Origin: Cephalopachus bancanus
Lineage: Eukaryota > Chordata > Mammalia > Primates > Tarsiidae
Direction: 5' to 3'
Length of the DNA stretch: 64,000 bases
Assembly: GCA_027257055.1 (NCBI GenBank)
Contig: JAPVLO010000161.1
Span: 2,294,001-2,358,000 of the forward strand
Shown here one piece after another: positions 22,661 to 34,346 of this stretch. Every line of letters begins with the position of its first letter. The first letter of the stretch is position 1. The notes under the pieces were generated by a model. That model did not search any database. It was not told the DNA's origin and saw nothing but the letters and a program-made list of their open reading frames with translations. Made by a program: the position numbers and the translations under genes.

Positions 22661-25305
22661 CCACCCCTCCTTCTCAAATCCCAAGAAATTAGAGCTATAA
22701 ATAAAGGTTGAGCCAACTGTATAATAAGGTACAAGTGAAAAAAATATATATATTTTTACTTAGTGCTTCTTATTCATGTTTCTGTAAGTTTCTGGTGATG
22801 TTAATTTGTATGTTTATGTTTTGATTCTGTCTTAAATCAACTTGTAACAGCGAATGTCTAATAATATTTACAGCATCTATCAAGATTAGGCTTTAAGATT
22901 TATTTTTTCTGAAATCCTATTCATTGAAAATATTCTCATGATGGTTTTGAGAACTATATAAAGACAGATGACCAGCCCTGGCAGTTGTGACTCTAGTAAA
23001 CCAATGAGTCTTGTCATTACTGACAAGGTAACTTGGTAAACATGTGTGAGTAGCCAAGTATCTTTATCCAGTACATGATGAAAGATGATTTCTTGATTAA
23101 CAAAAATAAAAGAAGTTCCTCCCTACTCTCTATATATCCCGGAATCTCTCTTTCATTCCATTTCATTCTGTTGCATTCAGAGCATTTAAAAAGCCATAGG
23201 TAAAGTTTCCCTGAGGGCTTTTCCTTTTTTCAACTGAAGAATCATTGGATTCTTAGTTGGAGAAGTCCTAGCTGTATATATCAGTAAGCTTGCTCGTTTT
23301 CTTTGGAAAGGGATGCTTATGATAAAGGGACCTGGAGCAAACCCTGCACTTCAACTGTGTACAAGTGGAGGGAGAGAGCTGTCCATGGCCACCTGCCAGC
23401 AGCTGCACATCTGCACTGCACTGGCAGGCATGTGGACTCTGTGGATATAAGAGTTGCTCTCCTTCCCTACTCCCCTCACACTCCCTCATCTTGGTGATCT
23501 CTACTATCTACTAAACAGGTGACAAGACTCCAATCACCCTGACTGAATGGCTTTCCATCTTCCCAAAAGTACACCAGAGGCTTGTTTTGTTACAGTACAT
23601 TGATTAAATAAATATTCCTATGTGCACAAAGGAACTGAACTCTGTTATGGCACTCTGCAGTTATCTATCCATTAGTAGCAGAGAAACTACTGCCAGTTTT
23701 CTCCCTTCGTTCCTTCCTCCCCCAACACAGATTCTCAAAGGTGCCAGTAACAGATAAATTAACTGACCTCTGCTTTCAGACACGTGTGAAACAGGAGGGG
23801 TAGTCATGCTCTTTGGTGAGACATGTCGTTGGGGCATTACCCAAGTGTATGGATAATAGCCCGAGTGATTCAGATTAGAGATTCTTGCTTTGGGGTTGTC
23901 TCTCCCCTTCAATTCTTAGCAGAAGTGGACTCAGGAAGCTCTTTCAAATTAGCTTGCCTTTCTTTTATAGGGAGGGGTGCTTCTGGCTTTGAAGTAATTC
24001 TGTGTGTCTGCTGTCAGACATGGGAGCCACAAAGCCTTTGTGAGACTTGGTCCCATTGTATTTATTTACAAGTTCCTTTCAAATGGTGGTGGTGGGAGAG
24101 ACCTTCACCATTTGGGCAGATAGCAATAGAGGTCAGTGGGAGGGCCTCCCAAAAGACCCACCTGGTGGAATGATAGGAATTCTAGCCTTGGTGGTGCTGA
24201 CCGGTTTCTTTTTTGGGGAATGGCATTGTAGGGCTGCTTACTAGGAATATGTAGATAAAAGAAAAAAATTACTGATTTAGAAAATGTTTTTTGTTATCCT
24301 TTATGCCTCAGTCTTTGGGTTGATTTATACACCAGTTATAATATATATATATATTCCTTTCAGACTGAGCATTTTAGAAAGGGGTCACAGACAGGGAGGG
24401 AAGGAGAGAGGAAAGAAGGAGAAAGAATGACAGTGGAATATAGGAAATTAGGGTTGTGGAGAAGACACTATGAACATCATTTTGGCGTGAAGGAAGTGGC
24501 ATGCAGAGAGAAGTGTGACTGAAGTGAGATGTTGAAATGTTAGCAACCCCTAACATCTGCCACTAAGGAGGGGACTTCTTTGACAGAAATGAGATAAGTG
24601 CCCTGAGTAACTGTGCCATTAAAAAAATTGCAAGGAACCTTGTAGCTGTGTGAATGACACAGACACGTAAGTATGGAAAACTGTTGGAACAGGTAAAGTG
24701 AAATCTCTTAGTGTGTGTCTCTTCCAACTGACTGTGGGTAATTAGTTGGAAATGACATTAACCTGAGCTTAATTGTAATTTTGCATAGTAACAACATACC
24801 AGCTGTTCACTGTATTCTTTCCTGGTGGTGCAATTTTATTATTATTTTTTTGCTATCTTTTAGACTATAATTTCCTGTTATGTTTTCCTTTAACCCCTCC
24901 TGGTTACCATGTCTACAGCCCCCACAGTTTAGCAGTAAAGCCATTTCTGTTGCTGAGGGCTTGGGATGCTCTTGGTTTTGATAATCACTTGGATCTTTAA
25001 AAGACCACATTGGAAAGTCACTGAGATAAGCATGGGTGATTGGAAACCTTGTTGTGTTTTAGGCTCTTCCACAAGGTTTTAGCTTATTACATAAATAATA
25101 TGGATAATTCCAAACCTATCAAAGGTGCTCAAAATATCAAGTGAACAAGCTGAACGAGAAGTTAATTACTGAACAGTGATTGCTCTGATATAACCAATTA
25201 TTGGATCATTAAATGTTTATTACCTTTTATATGCTCCTTTCCCCCATAAGGGCAGTTTCTTTTTTAAGTCATTAAAACAAAAATGGGATCTTAAAAAAAT
25301 TCTGT
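22661..25305. other. Long unique stretch, no gene recognised
   Basis: About 2.6 kb without a clear repeat or exon. Frames such as 23303-23497 plus, 23661-23912 minus and 23823-24173 plus overlap each other on opposite strands and have no recognisable domain. A short (AT)n run lies at about 24337-24354. A purine-rich stretch (GGGAGGGAAGGAGAGAGG) lies at about 24395-24430. Confidence 0.45.
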
Positions 25306-25570
25306 TTAAAAATTTTCCATGAGACTGAAGTATTAAAAAGGTCTTGTGTGATCTGACAGCTGAATAGCCTATTTTTCTTTGGTCTGTTGAATTAGTAATT
25401 AATGAAATGTATTGCCTGAGGAGAGAAAATAAGATTCGTTTTACTTAGGAAGAAAACAAAAGCAAAACATTAACCCACAAATGCAGGTTAATAATAAAGT
25501 GCAATAAAAGTTGAAAAAAACCATGAATTTCCTTGAATGATAAGATGCCTAATGGTAACACTCATTTAGT
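25306..25570. promoter_or_regulatory. Candidate conserved non-coding element (TAATTA-rich)
   Basis: A repeat-free AT-rich block holds AGTAATTAATGAAATG near 25393-25408, plus TTTAGTTAATTCAGTTGTCA near 25565. TAATTA cores are typical homeodomain sites. Evidence is motif density only. Confidence 0.28.
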
Positions 25571-25849
25571 TAATTCAGTTGTCACTTTCTAGAGCACACC
25601 AACATTATGTTTGTTTGGTTATGGAAAGGAATGGGGTTATGTAAATGCAGAAGAGACAAGAAGCCCTGTCCTTAAGGAGATGCTTTAGTAACCTTTATTG
25701 AAATTTAGAAATTGTAGTGTTAACAGGCACAGGTACATTTATGTGGGGGAGGAGTGGTTATGAAGAGAGTATTTCTAGAGGCTGAGGCATCCTGTGGATT
25801 AAGAGCAGGGGCAGCTTGCTTTTGGAGGTCATGGTGTCCCTTGGATTAT

Positions 25850-26045
25850 GAGTAGGTTCTCTGGAGCCAAATTATTTGAATTCAGAGCCCAACTTTGCCA
25901 CTTACTAGCTGTGTGACCTTTTACCTCAGTTTCCTTATCTACAAAATGAAATAATAATATGCCTCTCTCTTAGAGTTGTGAGGATTAAATGAGTTATTCT
26001 ATGTAAAGTACCTATGACAGTGTATAGCTCATAATGGACATTATA
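25850..26045 (+). repeat. MIR SINE, forward
   Basis: CCCAACTTTGCCACTTACTAGCTGTGTGACC, CCTCAGTTTCCTTATCTACAAAATG, GTTGTGAGGATTAAATGAG and GTAAAGTACCTATGACAGTG occur in consensus order. This is one of the best-preserved MIRs in the window. Confidence 0.92.
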
Positions 26046-26454
26046 ATCTAAGGTTGTGGTTGTGCCATTTTTGTGGGATAATGCAGTAGATTTTTTTCTT
26101 AGGGGAGTTGGTATTTGAATGATGAGGAGCAGAAAGATGATTCAGGCATTTCTTTTATGTAAACACACACTCAATTTATAAAGCCTAATGTGTGCTTTTA
26201 TGTAGCACTAGTACTGTTCTTTACTTGAGGTGTGCTTGAAGCCTGGGTTGTGGGTTAGACCATAGAGAGTGGAAACTTTTAAATCTTTAAATTTTATTTT
26301 ACGTTCTTAGTTTAAAACGTTGTATTTATAAAGAAATGTGTTGTGGTAAATAAATTTTAAAAATGTTTGCTGTAGTTTCTAGCAGTGGTGGAACTTGTTT
26401 ATTCCTGAGTTTCCAGATCAGACAGTTGAATTTAGAGGAAGTCTATAATAATGA

Positions 26455-26645
26455 TGATAATAATGAACAGTAGTTGAACACTTACTGTGTTCTAGGCGCT
26501 TTCAGTCGTCATAACTCTGTGGACAACAACTCTGAGGTTGCATCTCTTATTATTCTAGTTTTATAGGTGAGGAAACTGAGGCACTGAGATGTTCAGGAAC
26601 CTGTGTGAAGTCAACTAGCAGTGTAGGTCTAGAGCCTAAGCTCTT
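26455..26645 (-). repeat. MIR SINE, antisense
   Basis: TTGAACACTTACTGTGTTCTAGGCGC, then GGTGAGGAAACTGAGGCACTGAG and a TCAACTAGCAGTGTAGG segment, in reverse MIR order. Confidence 0.85.
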
Positions 26646-27277
26646 AATTACATTTGCATCAGCAATTTCATTTTGATTTGTGTGTTTTTACAATAACTCT
26701 TTGAAAAAGGTCGATTAGCTACTTATCTCCATTTTATAGGAAGAGAGAAGGAAATATGGTGTATGATAAGCTGAGAGGGCATCATAGTGAGCTTTATTTG
26801 AACTGAAAATTTGGGAGTGGCTATTGTATGTTCTTTTATTACTTCAAGCAAGGCTTTTGGGCTTCAGGATCTATAAAATGCACCACAGACTCTCACACAG
26901 TTTAGGGTTTAGAGGAAACTTTGAGTCTGTAAACTGTGAAATTCTTGTGTAGTTTAGAGTGAGCCCTGTGTGAGAATCTTGGACCCACTATTTACCACCT
27001 TACTTAAACTTTTCCGAGCATGTTTTATTATTTGTTATATGTAGCTGTAGTTTTACCTCTCCTCAGAGTTGTTTTGAAAATAATGCTTCTAAAGTACCTG
27101 AGAGATACTATTGCCTCTCAACCAGCAGTTGGTAGGATTCTTACTTATTGGTTCAAACTAGGGGTCACGAAGGAAGCTGGGCCTGGGTTAGAGCTTCAGC
27201 CTCTTGATTCCCTTGGGCCTTGGTTCCCTCCAGCACACATGCGGTATTGCTGGGGATGAGGAACATGTTATTTCATT
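26646..27277. other. Unique DNA, nothing recognised
   Basis: No repeat or coding signal; a 79-codon plus frame (27020-27259) runs toward the next Alu without domain features. Confidence 0.45.
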
Positions 27278-27292
27278 AGAAACTACAATCCT

Positions 27293-27594
27293 TGTCGGGC
27301 TCAGTGGCTCAGCCTATAATCCCGCGCTTTGGGAGGCTGAGGTGAGTGGATTGCCTGAGCCCCGTGGGTTTGAGACCCGCCTGGGCAACTTGGCAAGACC
27401 TCATCTCTACAATAAATCAAAAATTAGCCGGACGTGGTAGCGCGCACCTGTAGTTCCAGCTACTTGGAAGGATAAGGCGGAAGGATCGCCGGAGCACAGC
27501 AGGTCCAGGCTGCGGTGGCCGGGAGTGGCCACGGCACTCCAGTCTGGGCGACTGAGTGAGACTCCAACTCAAAAAAAAAAAAAAAAGAAAAAAA
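27293..27594 (+). mobile_element. Young lineage-specific Alu SINE
   Basis: Full-length dimer with target duplication AGAAACTACAATCCT (27278-27292) / AGAAACTACAGTCCT (27595-27609), one mismatch. Left arm has GGCTCAGCCT and CCCGCGC, right arm has GTGGCCGGGAGTGGCCAC. The A-tail has GAAA interruptions. Confidence 0.97.
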
Positions 27595-27724
27595 AGAAAC
27601 TACAGTCCTGTTTCCTTCTCTAGGATTAGCAGTTTGTCATTAGATCCTAAGTATGTAGTAAATGTACAGAATCCAGTAAGGAATTTGGTGTTTTCATGAA
27701 GTAATTTTCTAAAATAACTGCAAT

Positions 27725-27865
27725 TAGTAGACTGTGAGCTGCCTGTGGGCAGGGGAACTTACTCTCTAGTTTTCTCCTTGTATTATGCAGGGGAGTAGGG
27801 TAGCTGGCACATAATTGGGGTCTGGCATCATTTATTGTGGGAAGGAAGGAAGGAATGAACGGCCT
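27725..27865 (+). repeat. L2-like fragment, forward
   Basis: AGACTGTGAGCTGCCTGTGGGCAGGG...CTCTAGTTTTCTCCTTGTATTATGCAGG...GGCACATAATTGGGGTCTG parallels the L2 3' end phrase 'GTAAGCTCCATGAGGGCAGGGAC...GGCACATAGTAGG', ending in GAAGGAAGGAATGAA. Confidence 0.6.
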
Positions 27866-28119
27866 CATTGGGCTGTAGAAAATGAGAATGAGAAGGGGAA
27901 CAAGATTTTTTAAAATTTCAGTTTTGTAGGAAAGAGAAAGTCGAGGCACCTAATCAGGTGGGATAAACACAGTCTCTTAATCACCAGGTTTTACAAATTG
28001 GGCATAATTTATACACTTGAAGGTGTTACATGACAACGCTTTCATTAACATATTTTTATTGTGAAACGAAACTTTTTCCAGGTCAGAAATTTCTTCTAAA
28101 GTAGAGTGTATTCTTTCTT

Positions 28120-28406
28120 TCTTTTTTTTTTTTTGAGTTGAAGTCTCACGCTGTTGCCCAGACTGGGGTGCAGTGGCCGCTCCCGGCCCAGACTGCTGGG
28201 CTCCGGCGATCCTTCCACCTCAGCCTCAGCCTACCAAGTAGCTGGAACTACAGGCGCGTGCTACCACGCCCGGCTAATTTTTTGATTTTATTGTAGAGAT
28301 GAGGTCTCGCCTGCCAAGGCGGGTCTCGAACCCGCGGGCTCAGGCAGTCCACTCACCTCAGCTTCCCAAAGGCGCGGGATTACAGGCTGAGCCACCGAGC
28401 CCGGCT
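28120..28406 (-). mobile_element. Young lineage-specific Alu SINE, antisense
   Basis: Perfect 13-bp target duplication TGTATTCTTTCTT at 28107-28119 and 28407-28419. The left arm carries the full young signature, including the GCGGG/CCCGC T-arm. The right arm has CTCAGCCTCAGCC, a small duplication relative to its relatives. Confidence 0.98.
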
Positions 28407-28419
28407 TGTATTCTTTCTT

Positions 28420-29388
28420 ATTGTGTGTTTTGAGTCTGTGAAGTCAGAACTTGTCAGGAAGGTTTAGTGAAGCTGTGCTTCTAATGATGTGGAGATCTCA
28501 CAGGCAGCTGTGTTAAACATCTTACTGTAAACTAGCCACTAGTAAACGTCTGGTTGTGAATCACAGCGTGACCTTTCAAGGAAAACAAAACAAGCAAACC
28601 ACCAAACACACGAATCAGATTTTTTTAGTATCAGGGTTGTAAACTCTGGTATTTAACAGTTTGTCAAACCCACTTGGAGCAGATGAAACAACTTCCTTCC
28701 TCTATTTCTGCTTGTTCAAGACATGGAGTTATGTATCCTTCTTTAACAACACATTAGGAAAAAAATTGTAACATTTTCTTCGGCTGAGTTAAGCTTAGTG
28801 TTTTCCTAATTATCATGGAACTTCATAAAAATTAGGAATTCCTGGGTACCACTCAATACCTACTGAATCTGAATATCTCAGAGAGTGGGACCCAGACATC
28901 TATTCTGAAGAGCACCACTGAGATAGAGAATATTGTATTTTCCATCCATCAGTTTGTCCTTTATTTTCTTCCCTGTGGTCCAAAGAATTAAAACACATCC
29001 CTACCCTGTGGGGCTTACGGACTGGCTCACAAGTTTTTAACTTTGGGTTGAGTGCTAAAGGAATCACACACTTGCCAAAAGTAATGGGCAGAAGATTTTG
29101 TGTACACACGTTTTTCTAGCTTTCATCAGATGCTCTAGGGGGCCAGTGACCCATAACAAGTTAAGAACCAAGGTCTCAAGCTTGCACAGCTGTTCTGGAA
29201 ACAGTGGCAGAGGGCAATATTTCTGTTGCCACTTACGATGTTTTTGACCTTTTGAGAGGCAGTAGTAGTTTGAGAATTGCACCTGTTTTTCTGCTCCACT
29301 TAAAATATTTAAAAAGAAGAAAAAATAGTTTGACACCTGGGTTATGATCAGAACAAGACTAAGGGATATAGAAAATAGTTATTTTGTG
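28420..29388. other. Unique DNA with a MER20-like scrap
   Basis: At about 28830-28920 the words AGGAATTCCTGGGTACC...CTGAATCTGAATATC...GTGGGACCCAGACATC...GAAGAGCACCACTGAGAT suggest a Charlie-type MITE fragment. Minus-strand frames (28900-29336) show no domain. Confidence 0.45.
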
Positions 29389-29720
29389 AACTGCATCAAG
29401 TTTAATGTTAAAGAACTGACAGTGAAACAGCCCAGTGGTCAGCTTGATAGAGAAACTTTTTAAGCTGAATAGCACAGGCAAAGTTCACTCCAGTTTTCTT
29501 ACGGTATATAATTAGCCAAATTATGGATAACAATTTTCACCCCACGAATATACATAAAGACTAATTGTCTTATTTTTGTTGCATTCCAGTCCCAGCATGT
29601 TCATTTAATTGCTTAATTCCGAAATAAGTTTGCCAGCTGTACTGCTGATACATCCTTCCTTATCTCTTGAAATCCCAAATAACACCGTTTATTGCAGAAC
29701 AGAATTGGATATTAGGGAAT
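29389..29720. promoter_or_regulatory. Candidate conserved non-coding element
   Basis: Repeat-free block with TATAATTAGCCAAATTATGG, GACTAATTGTC and CATTTAATTGCTTAATTCC, i.e. many TAAT/ATTA homeodomain words in 250 bases, and a balanced unique flank. Inferred from motif density only. Confidence 0.32.
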
Positions 29721-30425
29721 ACCATCTTTAAATACTGCAGAAAGTTTACTTAGCAAAATAATAGAACCCTGTATAGATAATATTCTTATACCTAAGGATA
29801 ACTTTGTAATTGAATTTCAATTTCCTCTTGTTCCTGTTCCTCTTTTCTCTATAATGTGAATTTGTGTTTCTTTGGGAAACAAAAATTCTTCAAATATTGT
29901 TGCTCTGCTAATGCTACATTTTAGGATTGAATAGGTTTGGAAGCAGAGTGCAGTCAGTGGGATGAACTGCTACTAATGGGTAAAATTATTTGGTTATTGG
30001 GTATAGTTCCTTTGGAGCTAGGAGGGAGCCAGAGGTTTTCATTGTAAATGAAATCTTGTAACATCTTTTTAGGCTGTACAGATGTCTGTATTACTTGTTT
30101 TGAACTTTTACATACGCTACCTTGCATTACTCATTCATTTTTTAAGTAGACATTTTATCTCCATAAGCTGATTTTAGCTTGCTGAACAGTAATTAGTGTT
30201 CTAGATCCTTATAGTCTTGCCATTACTTAGCATATGAGTACATAATAGACACTCAGTAAACATTTTATTAATTGAATATGTTGATTAGTCTTGCCTTTGC
30301 ATCTCGGATCCCCAGGAGACCAGAAGATAGAATAAATCTGGTGTTAGAACTTGATGATACATGCCTAGAAAGGAATGTAAACATGGATTATCAGACCTGT
30401 TCCTTAGGCTGGCATGCTTCCCTAG
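29721..30425. other. Unique DNA, possible L2 tail
   Basis: At about 30215-30280 the phrase TTAGCATATGAGTACATAATAGACACTCAGTAAACATTTTATTAATTGAAT resembles the L2/MIR ending 'GGCACATAGTAGGCACTCAATAAATATTTGTTGAA'. The remainder is unrecognised. Confidence 0.45.
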
Positions 30426-30456
30426 CTCCCTCCCTCCCTCCCTCCCTTCCTTCCAA
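30426..30456. repeat. (CCCT)n / (CCTT)n simple repeat
   Basis: CTCCCTCCCTCCCTCCC followed by TTCCTTCC, a short tetranucleotide tract. Confidence 0.9.
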
Positions 30457-30538
30457 TTTTTCTTTGTGTTCATGTATATTCAGCTGTGCCAGTTCACATT
30501 TTTTAGTTATTTAAAATTTTTTTTTTGTAGCTTTGTTC

Positions 30539-30830
30539 CTTTTTTTTTTCTTTTTTGAGGCAGTGTCTCACTCTATTGCCCAGACTAGACTAGAGTGCAG
30601 TGACACACTCACGGCCACTGAAGCTTCCATCTGCTGGGCTCAGGTGATTCTTCTACCTCAGCCTTCCTAGTAGCTGGAACTACCATGCCCAGTTTATTTT
30701 TTGATTTACTGTAGAGACGAGGTCTCACCAAGTTTCCCAGGCTGGTCTTGAACCCCTGAGCTCAGGCAGTCCTCTGGCGTCGGCCTCCCCAAGTGCTGGG
30801 ATTACAGGCTTGAGCCACTGCGCCCAACCT
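30539..30830 (-). mobile_element. Older-form Alu SINE, antisense
   Basis: Dimer with poly-T at 30539-30556. Left-arm state is GGCTCAAGCCTG and CCCAGCAC. It abuts the 3' tail of the L1 at 30836-32095, so it was inserted in or next to the L1 tail. A short ACTAGACTAGA duplication is seen at about 30585-30595. Confidence 0.95.
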
Positions 30831-30835
30831 TTTTA

Positions 30836-32095
30836 AAATTTTTATTTTAAAGATGTGGGGAACAATTCAGGATTATGTGTACAAGTGGCCATTGTACAGG
30901 TAAAGTTTGGGCCTCCCTTTGGTCCCTACTCTGCCTGGTTTGATATCAGGTACCCTTATTAATGTTATGTGTCCCCCCCACCCCTTGGCAGTTTCTGGCT
31001 ACTGCCAGTCCCTTTCTTATTGTATTATGGTAAATGTTCAGGGTCTGTTTATGAGTGAGGTTATGTGATACTCAGTTCTTTGTTTCTGTGATCAATCACT
31101 GAGTATTATAGACTCTAAATCCATCCACGTTGCTGCAAAGTCCGTATGCTTGTCCTTTTTTATGGCTGCGTAATATTACATCATGTATATATACTGCATT
31201 TTTTAATCCAGTCTAGTTTCAACAGGCAGCTTGGTTGGTTCTGTGTTTTTGCATTTGTACATAGTGCTGCAGTAAACATGTGTGTGCAGTTATCCTTTTA
31301 ATAGATTGATTTAAGTTCCTCTGGGTATAATCCCAGAAGGGGGATTACTGGGTCATATGGAAGGTCAATTTCTAGTTCTTTTAGGAATCACCATACTGTT
31401 TTCCATAAAGTTTGAGCTAGTTTGCATTCTTCCCACTAGCAGTGAGCAGTGTAGAAACATTCCCTTTTCTCCGCATCCTCTCCAGCATCTGTTGTTTTTT
31501 GTGGTTAATGATAGCCATTCTTACTGGAGTTAGATGGTATTTCAATGTGGTTTTGATCTGCATTTTTCTGATGATTAATGAGGCTGAGCATTTTTTCATG
31601 TGTCTGTTGGCTGCTCTTGTGCCTTCTTTTGAGAAGTGTCTATTCATGTCTTTTGCTCACTTTTTAAAGGGGCTGTTTTTTTCCTTTCGACACGTTTGAG
31701 TTCCTTGTAGATTCTGGATGTTAGGCCTTTGTCAGATATGCAGTTGGCAAATATTTTTTCCCATTCTGTGGACTGTCTTCCCACTCTCCTGATGGCTTCT
31801 TTTGCTTTGTAGAAGGTTTTAAGTTTGATGAAGTCCCACTTGTCTATCTTATCTCTTATGGCATGGGTTTTGGGGGTACTGATCAGGAATTGGTTGCTTG
31901 TTCCGATTTCCATAAGGGTGTCTCCTGCATCTTGTAAGATTCTTAAAATGTGAGGTTTTACATTTAGGTCTTTGATCCTTTTGGAGTTGATTTTTGTGTA
32001 TGGTGATAGGTAGGGGTCCTGTTTCATTCTGCACATGGTCAGCTTGTTTCCCCAGCACCATTTGCTGAACAGATTCTCCTCTCCCCAGTGGTTGT
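30836..32095 (-). mobile_element. 5'-truncated LINE-1, ORF2 C-terminal part and 3' UTR, antisense
   Basis: On the minus strand the element enters ORF2 at about 32095 and runs through the C-terminal region and 3' UTR to an A-rich tail at about 30836. A 130-codon frame (31644-32036) includes SKRIKDLNVKPHI, KIDKWDFIKLKTFYKAKE and TEWEKIFANCISDKGL. A second frame (31417-31647) includes [20 protein letters not shown] and [16 protein letters not shown]. These are hallmark phrases of L1 ORF2p downstream of the reverse transcriptase. A one-base frameshift separates the two frames, which overlap as ATGA at 31644-31647. Further stops follow. There is no endonuclease or polymerase core, so the copy is dead. 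Confidence 0.96.
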
Positions 32096-32266
32096 TGGTT
32101 AATTAAAATGTTAAATATTTAGAATTCCACAGTTAGAAAGATAATTTTATGGTAGAGCAACAATTCTTGGTTTTCACTTGGAAAATGTTAAATGTAGCGA
32201 AACCTGAGAGAGGTTTTTATTAGTTATTGCTTTTATTTATTTATCTTTAAATGTTATAGTATATAA

Positions 32267-32556
32267 GCTGGGCTCGGTGGCTCAGCCTGTAATCCCGCGC
32301 CTTTGGGAGGCTGAGGTGAGTGGATTGCCTGAGCCCACGGGTTCGAGACCTGCCTGGGCAACTTGGCGAGACCTCATCTCTACAATAAATCGAAATGGGC
32401 CGGGCGTGGTAGTGTGTGCCTGTAGTTCCAGCTACTTAGAAGGCTGAGGCGGAAGGATCGCTGGAGCCCAGCAGGTCAAGGCTGCTGGGAGCGGCCACTG
32501 CACTCCAGTCTGGGTGTCAGAGTGAGACTCCAACTCAAAAAAAAAAAAAAAAAAAA
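32267..32556 (+). mobile_element. Young lineage-specific Alu SINE in old L1
   Basis: Starts GCTGGGCTCGGTGGCTCAGCC and has the CCCGCGCC state. GTTATAGT flanks both sides (32253-32260 and 32557-32564), consistent with a short target duplication. The only plus-oriented Alu in this L1. Confidence 0.96.
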
Positions 32557-32905
32557 GTTATAGTCTATATTTAAAGTATACAACATGATGCTATAGGATT
32601 ATGTTAGTAATCCATAGTAAAAAGGTTACTGCAGTGAAGCAATTTAATATATCTGTCACCTTACATAATTAACCTTTTGTGTGTGTATGTGTGGCAAGAA
32701 TAACTAAATCTACTTACTTAGCATGAATCCCAAATAAAGTACAGTTGTATTTCCTTTTGTCCTCATGTCTTACATTACATCTCTGAATTTGTCCATCCTA
32801 CATCTACTTTATATCTTCTGGCCTACATCTTCATATTTCTTCCCCTTCCTACCTCTAGTAACCACTGTTTTGTGTCTATTTCTTTATCTTTTAAAATTAA
32901 AATTT

Positions 32906-33087
32906 TCTTTTTTAAATTTTTTTATTTTAAAGATGTGGGGTACAATACAGGGTTAGGTATACAAATGTTCATTATGCAGGTACCCTTGTTGATGAAGTGT
33001 GCCTCCCGCCTCCCAGCAGATTCGCACTACTGCCAATCCCGCCTCCTCCCCTTACCTCACTGGCAGTTTCCTGCTACTGCCAATCCT
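32906..33087 (-). mobile_element. Younger LINE-1 3' UTR fragment inserted in old L1, antisense
   Basis: ATTTTAAAGATGTGGGGTAC, GGGTTAGGTATACAAATGTT and TTGTTGATGAAGTGTGCC match the L1 3' ends at 1800 and 30836. It interrupts the older L1 between a T-rich junction (~32900) and about 33087. Only ~180 bp, so very strongly 5' truncated. It contains a repeated TACTGCCAATCC motif. Confidence 0.75.
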
Positions 33088-33466
33088 TAAAACATTTTCT
33101 TGAAGATTTCCACTTATAAGTGAGATCATGAAATATCTGTCTTTCTGCCTGGCGTATTTAACTTCGTATAGCATCCTTCAGGCTCTTTTACGTTGTGGCA
33201 GATGGTGGGCTCTTGTTCTTTTTTAGGGCTCAGTAATATTCCATTGTATATATACAACACAGTTTCTTTATCCATTTCTGTTGACACACATGTAGGTTGT
33301 TTCTGTATCTTGGCTATTGTGAATAATGCTGCAATGAACATGGAAGTGAAGCTATCTTTATGAGGTGAAGATTTCATTTCCCTTAGATATATGCCCAGAA
33401 GAGGGATTGCTGGGCCATAGGGTAGTTCTGTTTTTAATTTCTTTAGAAACCTCCATACTGTTTTTC

Positions 33467-33755
33467 TTTTTTTTTTTTTTTGAGTTGAAGTCTCACTCTG
33501 TCGCCCAGACTGGAGGGCAGTGGCCGCTCCTGGCCACCGCAGCCTCGACCTGCTGGGCTCCGGTGATCCTTCCGCCTCAGCCTTCCAAGTAGCCGGAATT
33601 ACAGGCATGCGCTACCATGCCCAGCTGATTTTTTGATTTATTGTAGAGATGAGGTCTCGCTGCCCAGGCGGGTCTCAAATCTGCGGGCTCAGGCAATCCA
33701 CTCACCTCAGCCTCCCAAAGGTGGGGGATTATAGGCTGAGCCACTGAGCCCGGCT
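33467..33755 (-). mobile_element. Young Alu SINE in old L1, antisense
   Basis: Perfect 13-bp duplication CATACTGTTTTTC at 33454-33466 and 33756-33768. The flanks rejoin to restore L1 sequence (ACCTCCATACTGTTTTTCATAATG). The left-arm T-arm is mutated in this copy (TCTCAAATCTGCGGG). Confidence 0.98.
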
Positions 33756-33905
33756 CATACTGTTTTTCATAATGACTGTACCAGTGTACATTCCCATCAA
33801 CAGAGGAAATGTTTTTCTTTTTCATACTCACCAACATTTATTATTATTTTTTGACTTTTTGATATAGTGGCCATCCTAATGGGTATAAGGTGGTATCTCA
33901 TAGTG

Positions 33906-34190
33906 GTTTTTTTTGAGTTGGAGTCTCACTCTGTCGCCCAGACTGGAGCACAGTGGCCGCTCCTGGCCACCGCAGCCTTGACCTGCTGGGCTCCGGCGAT
34001 CCTTCCGCTTCAGCCTTCCAAGTAGCTGGAACTACAGGTGCGCACTACCGCACCCGACTGATTTTTGATTTATTGTAGAGATGAGGTCTCGCCAAGTTGC
34101 CCAGGCGGGTCTCGAACCCATGGGCTCAGGCAATCCTCTCACCTCAGCCTCCCAAGGCATGGGATTACAGACTGAGCCACCGAGCCTGGC
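33906..34190 (-). mobile_element. Young Alu SINE in old L1, antisense
   Basis: Duplication TCTCATAGTG at 33896-33905 and 34191-34200. Removal rejoins the L1 phrase 'GGTATCTCATAGTG-TTTTTAATTTGCATTTG'. Confidence 0.97.
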
Positions 34191-34346
34191 TCTCATAGTG
34201 TTTTTAATTTGCATTTGATGATTAGTGATGTTGAGCACCTTGTTGGCAATTTTTGTGTTTTCTTTGGAGAAATGTCTCTTCAGGTCTTTTGCCCATTTTC
34301 TACTACTGAGTTGTATGAGTGTTTTGTAAATTTTGGATATTAACTT

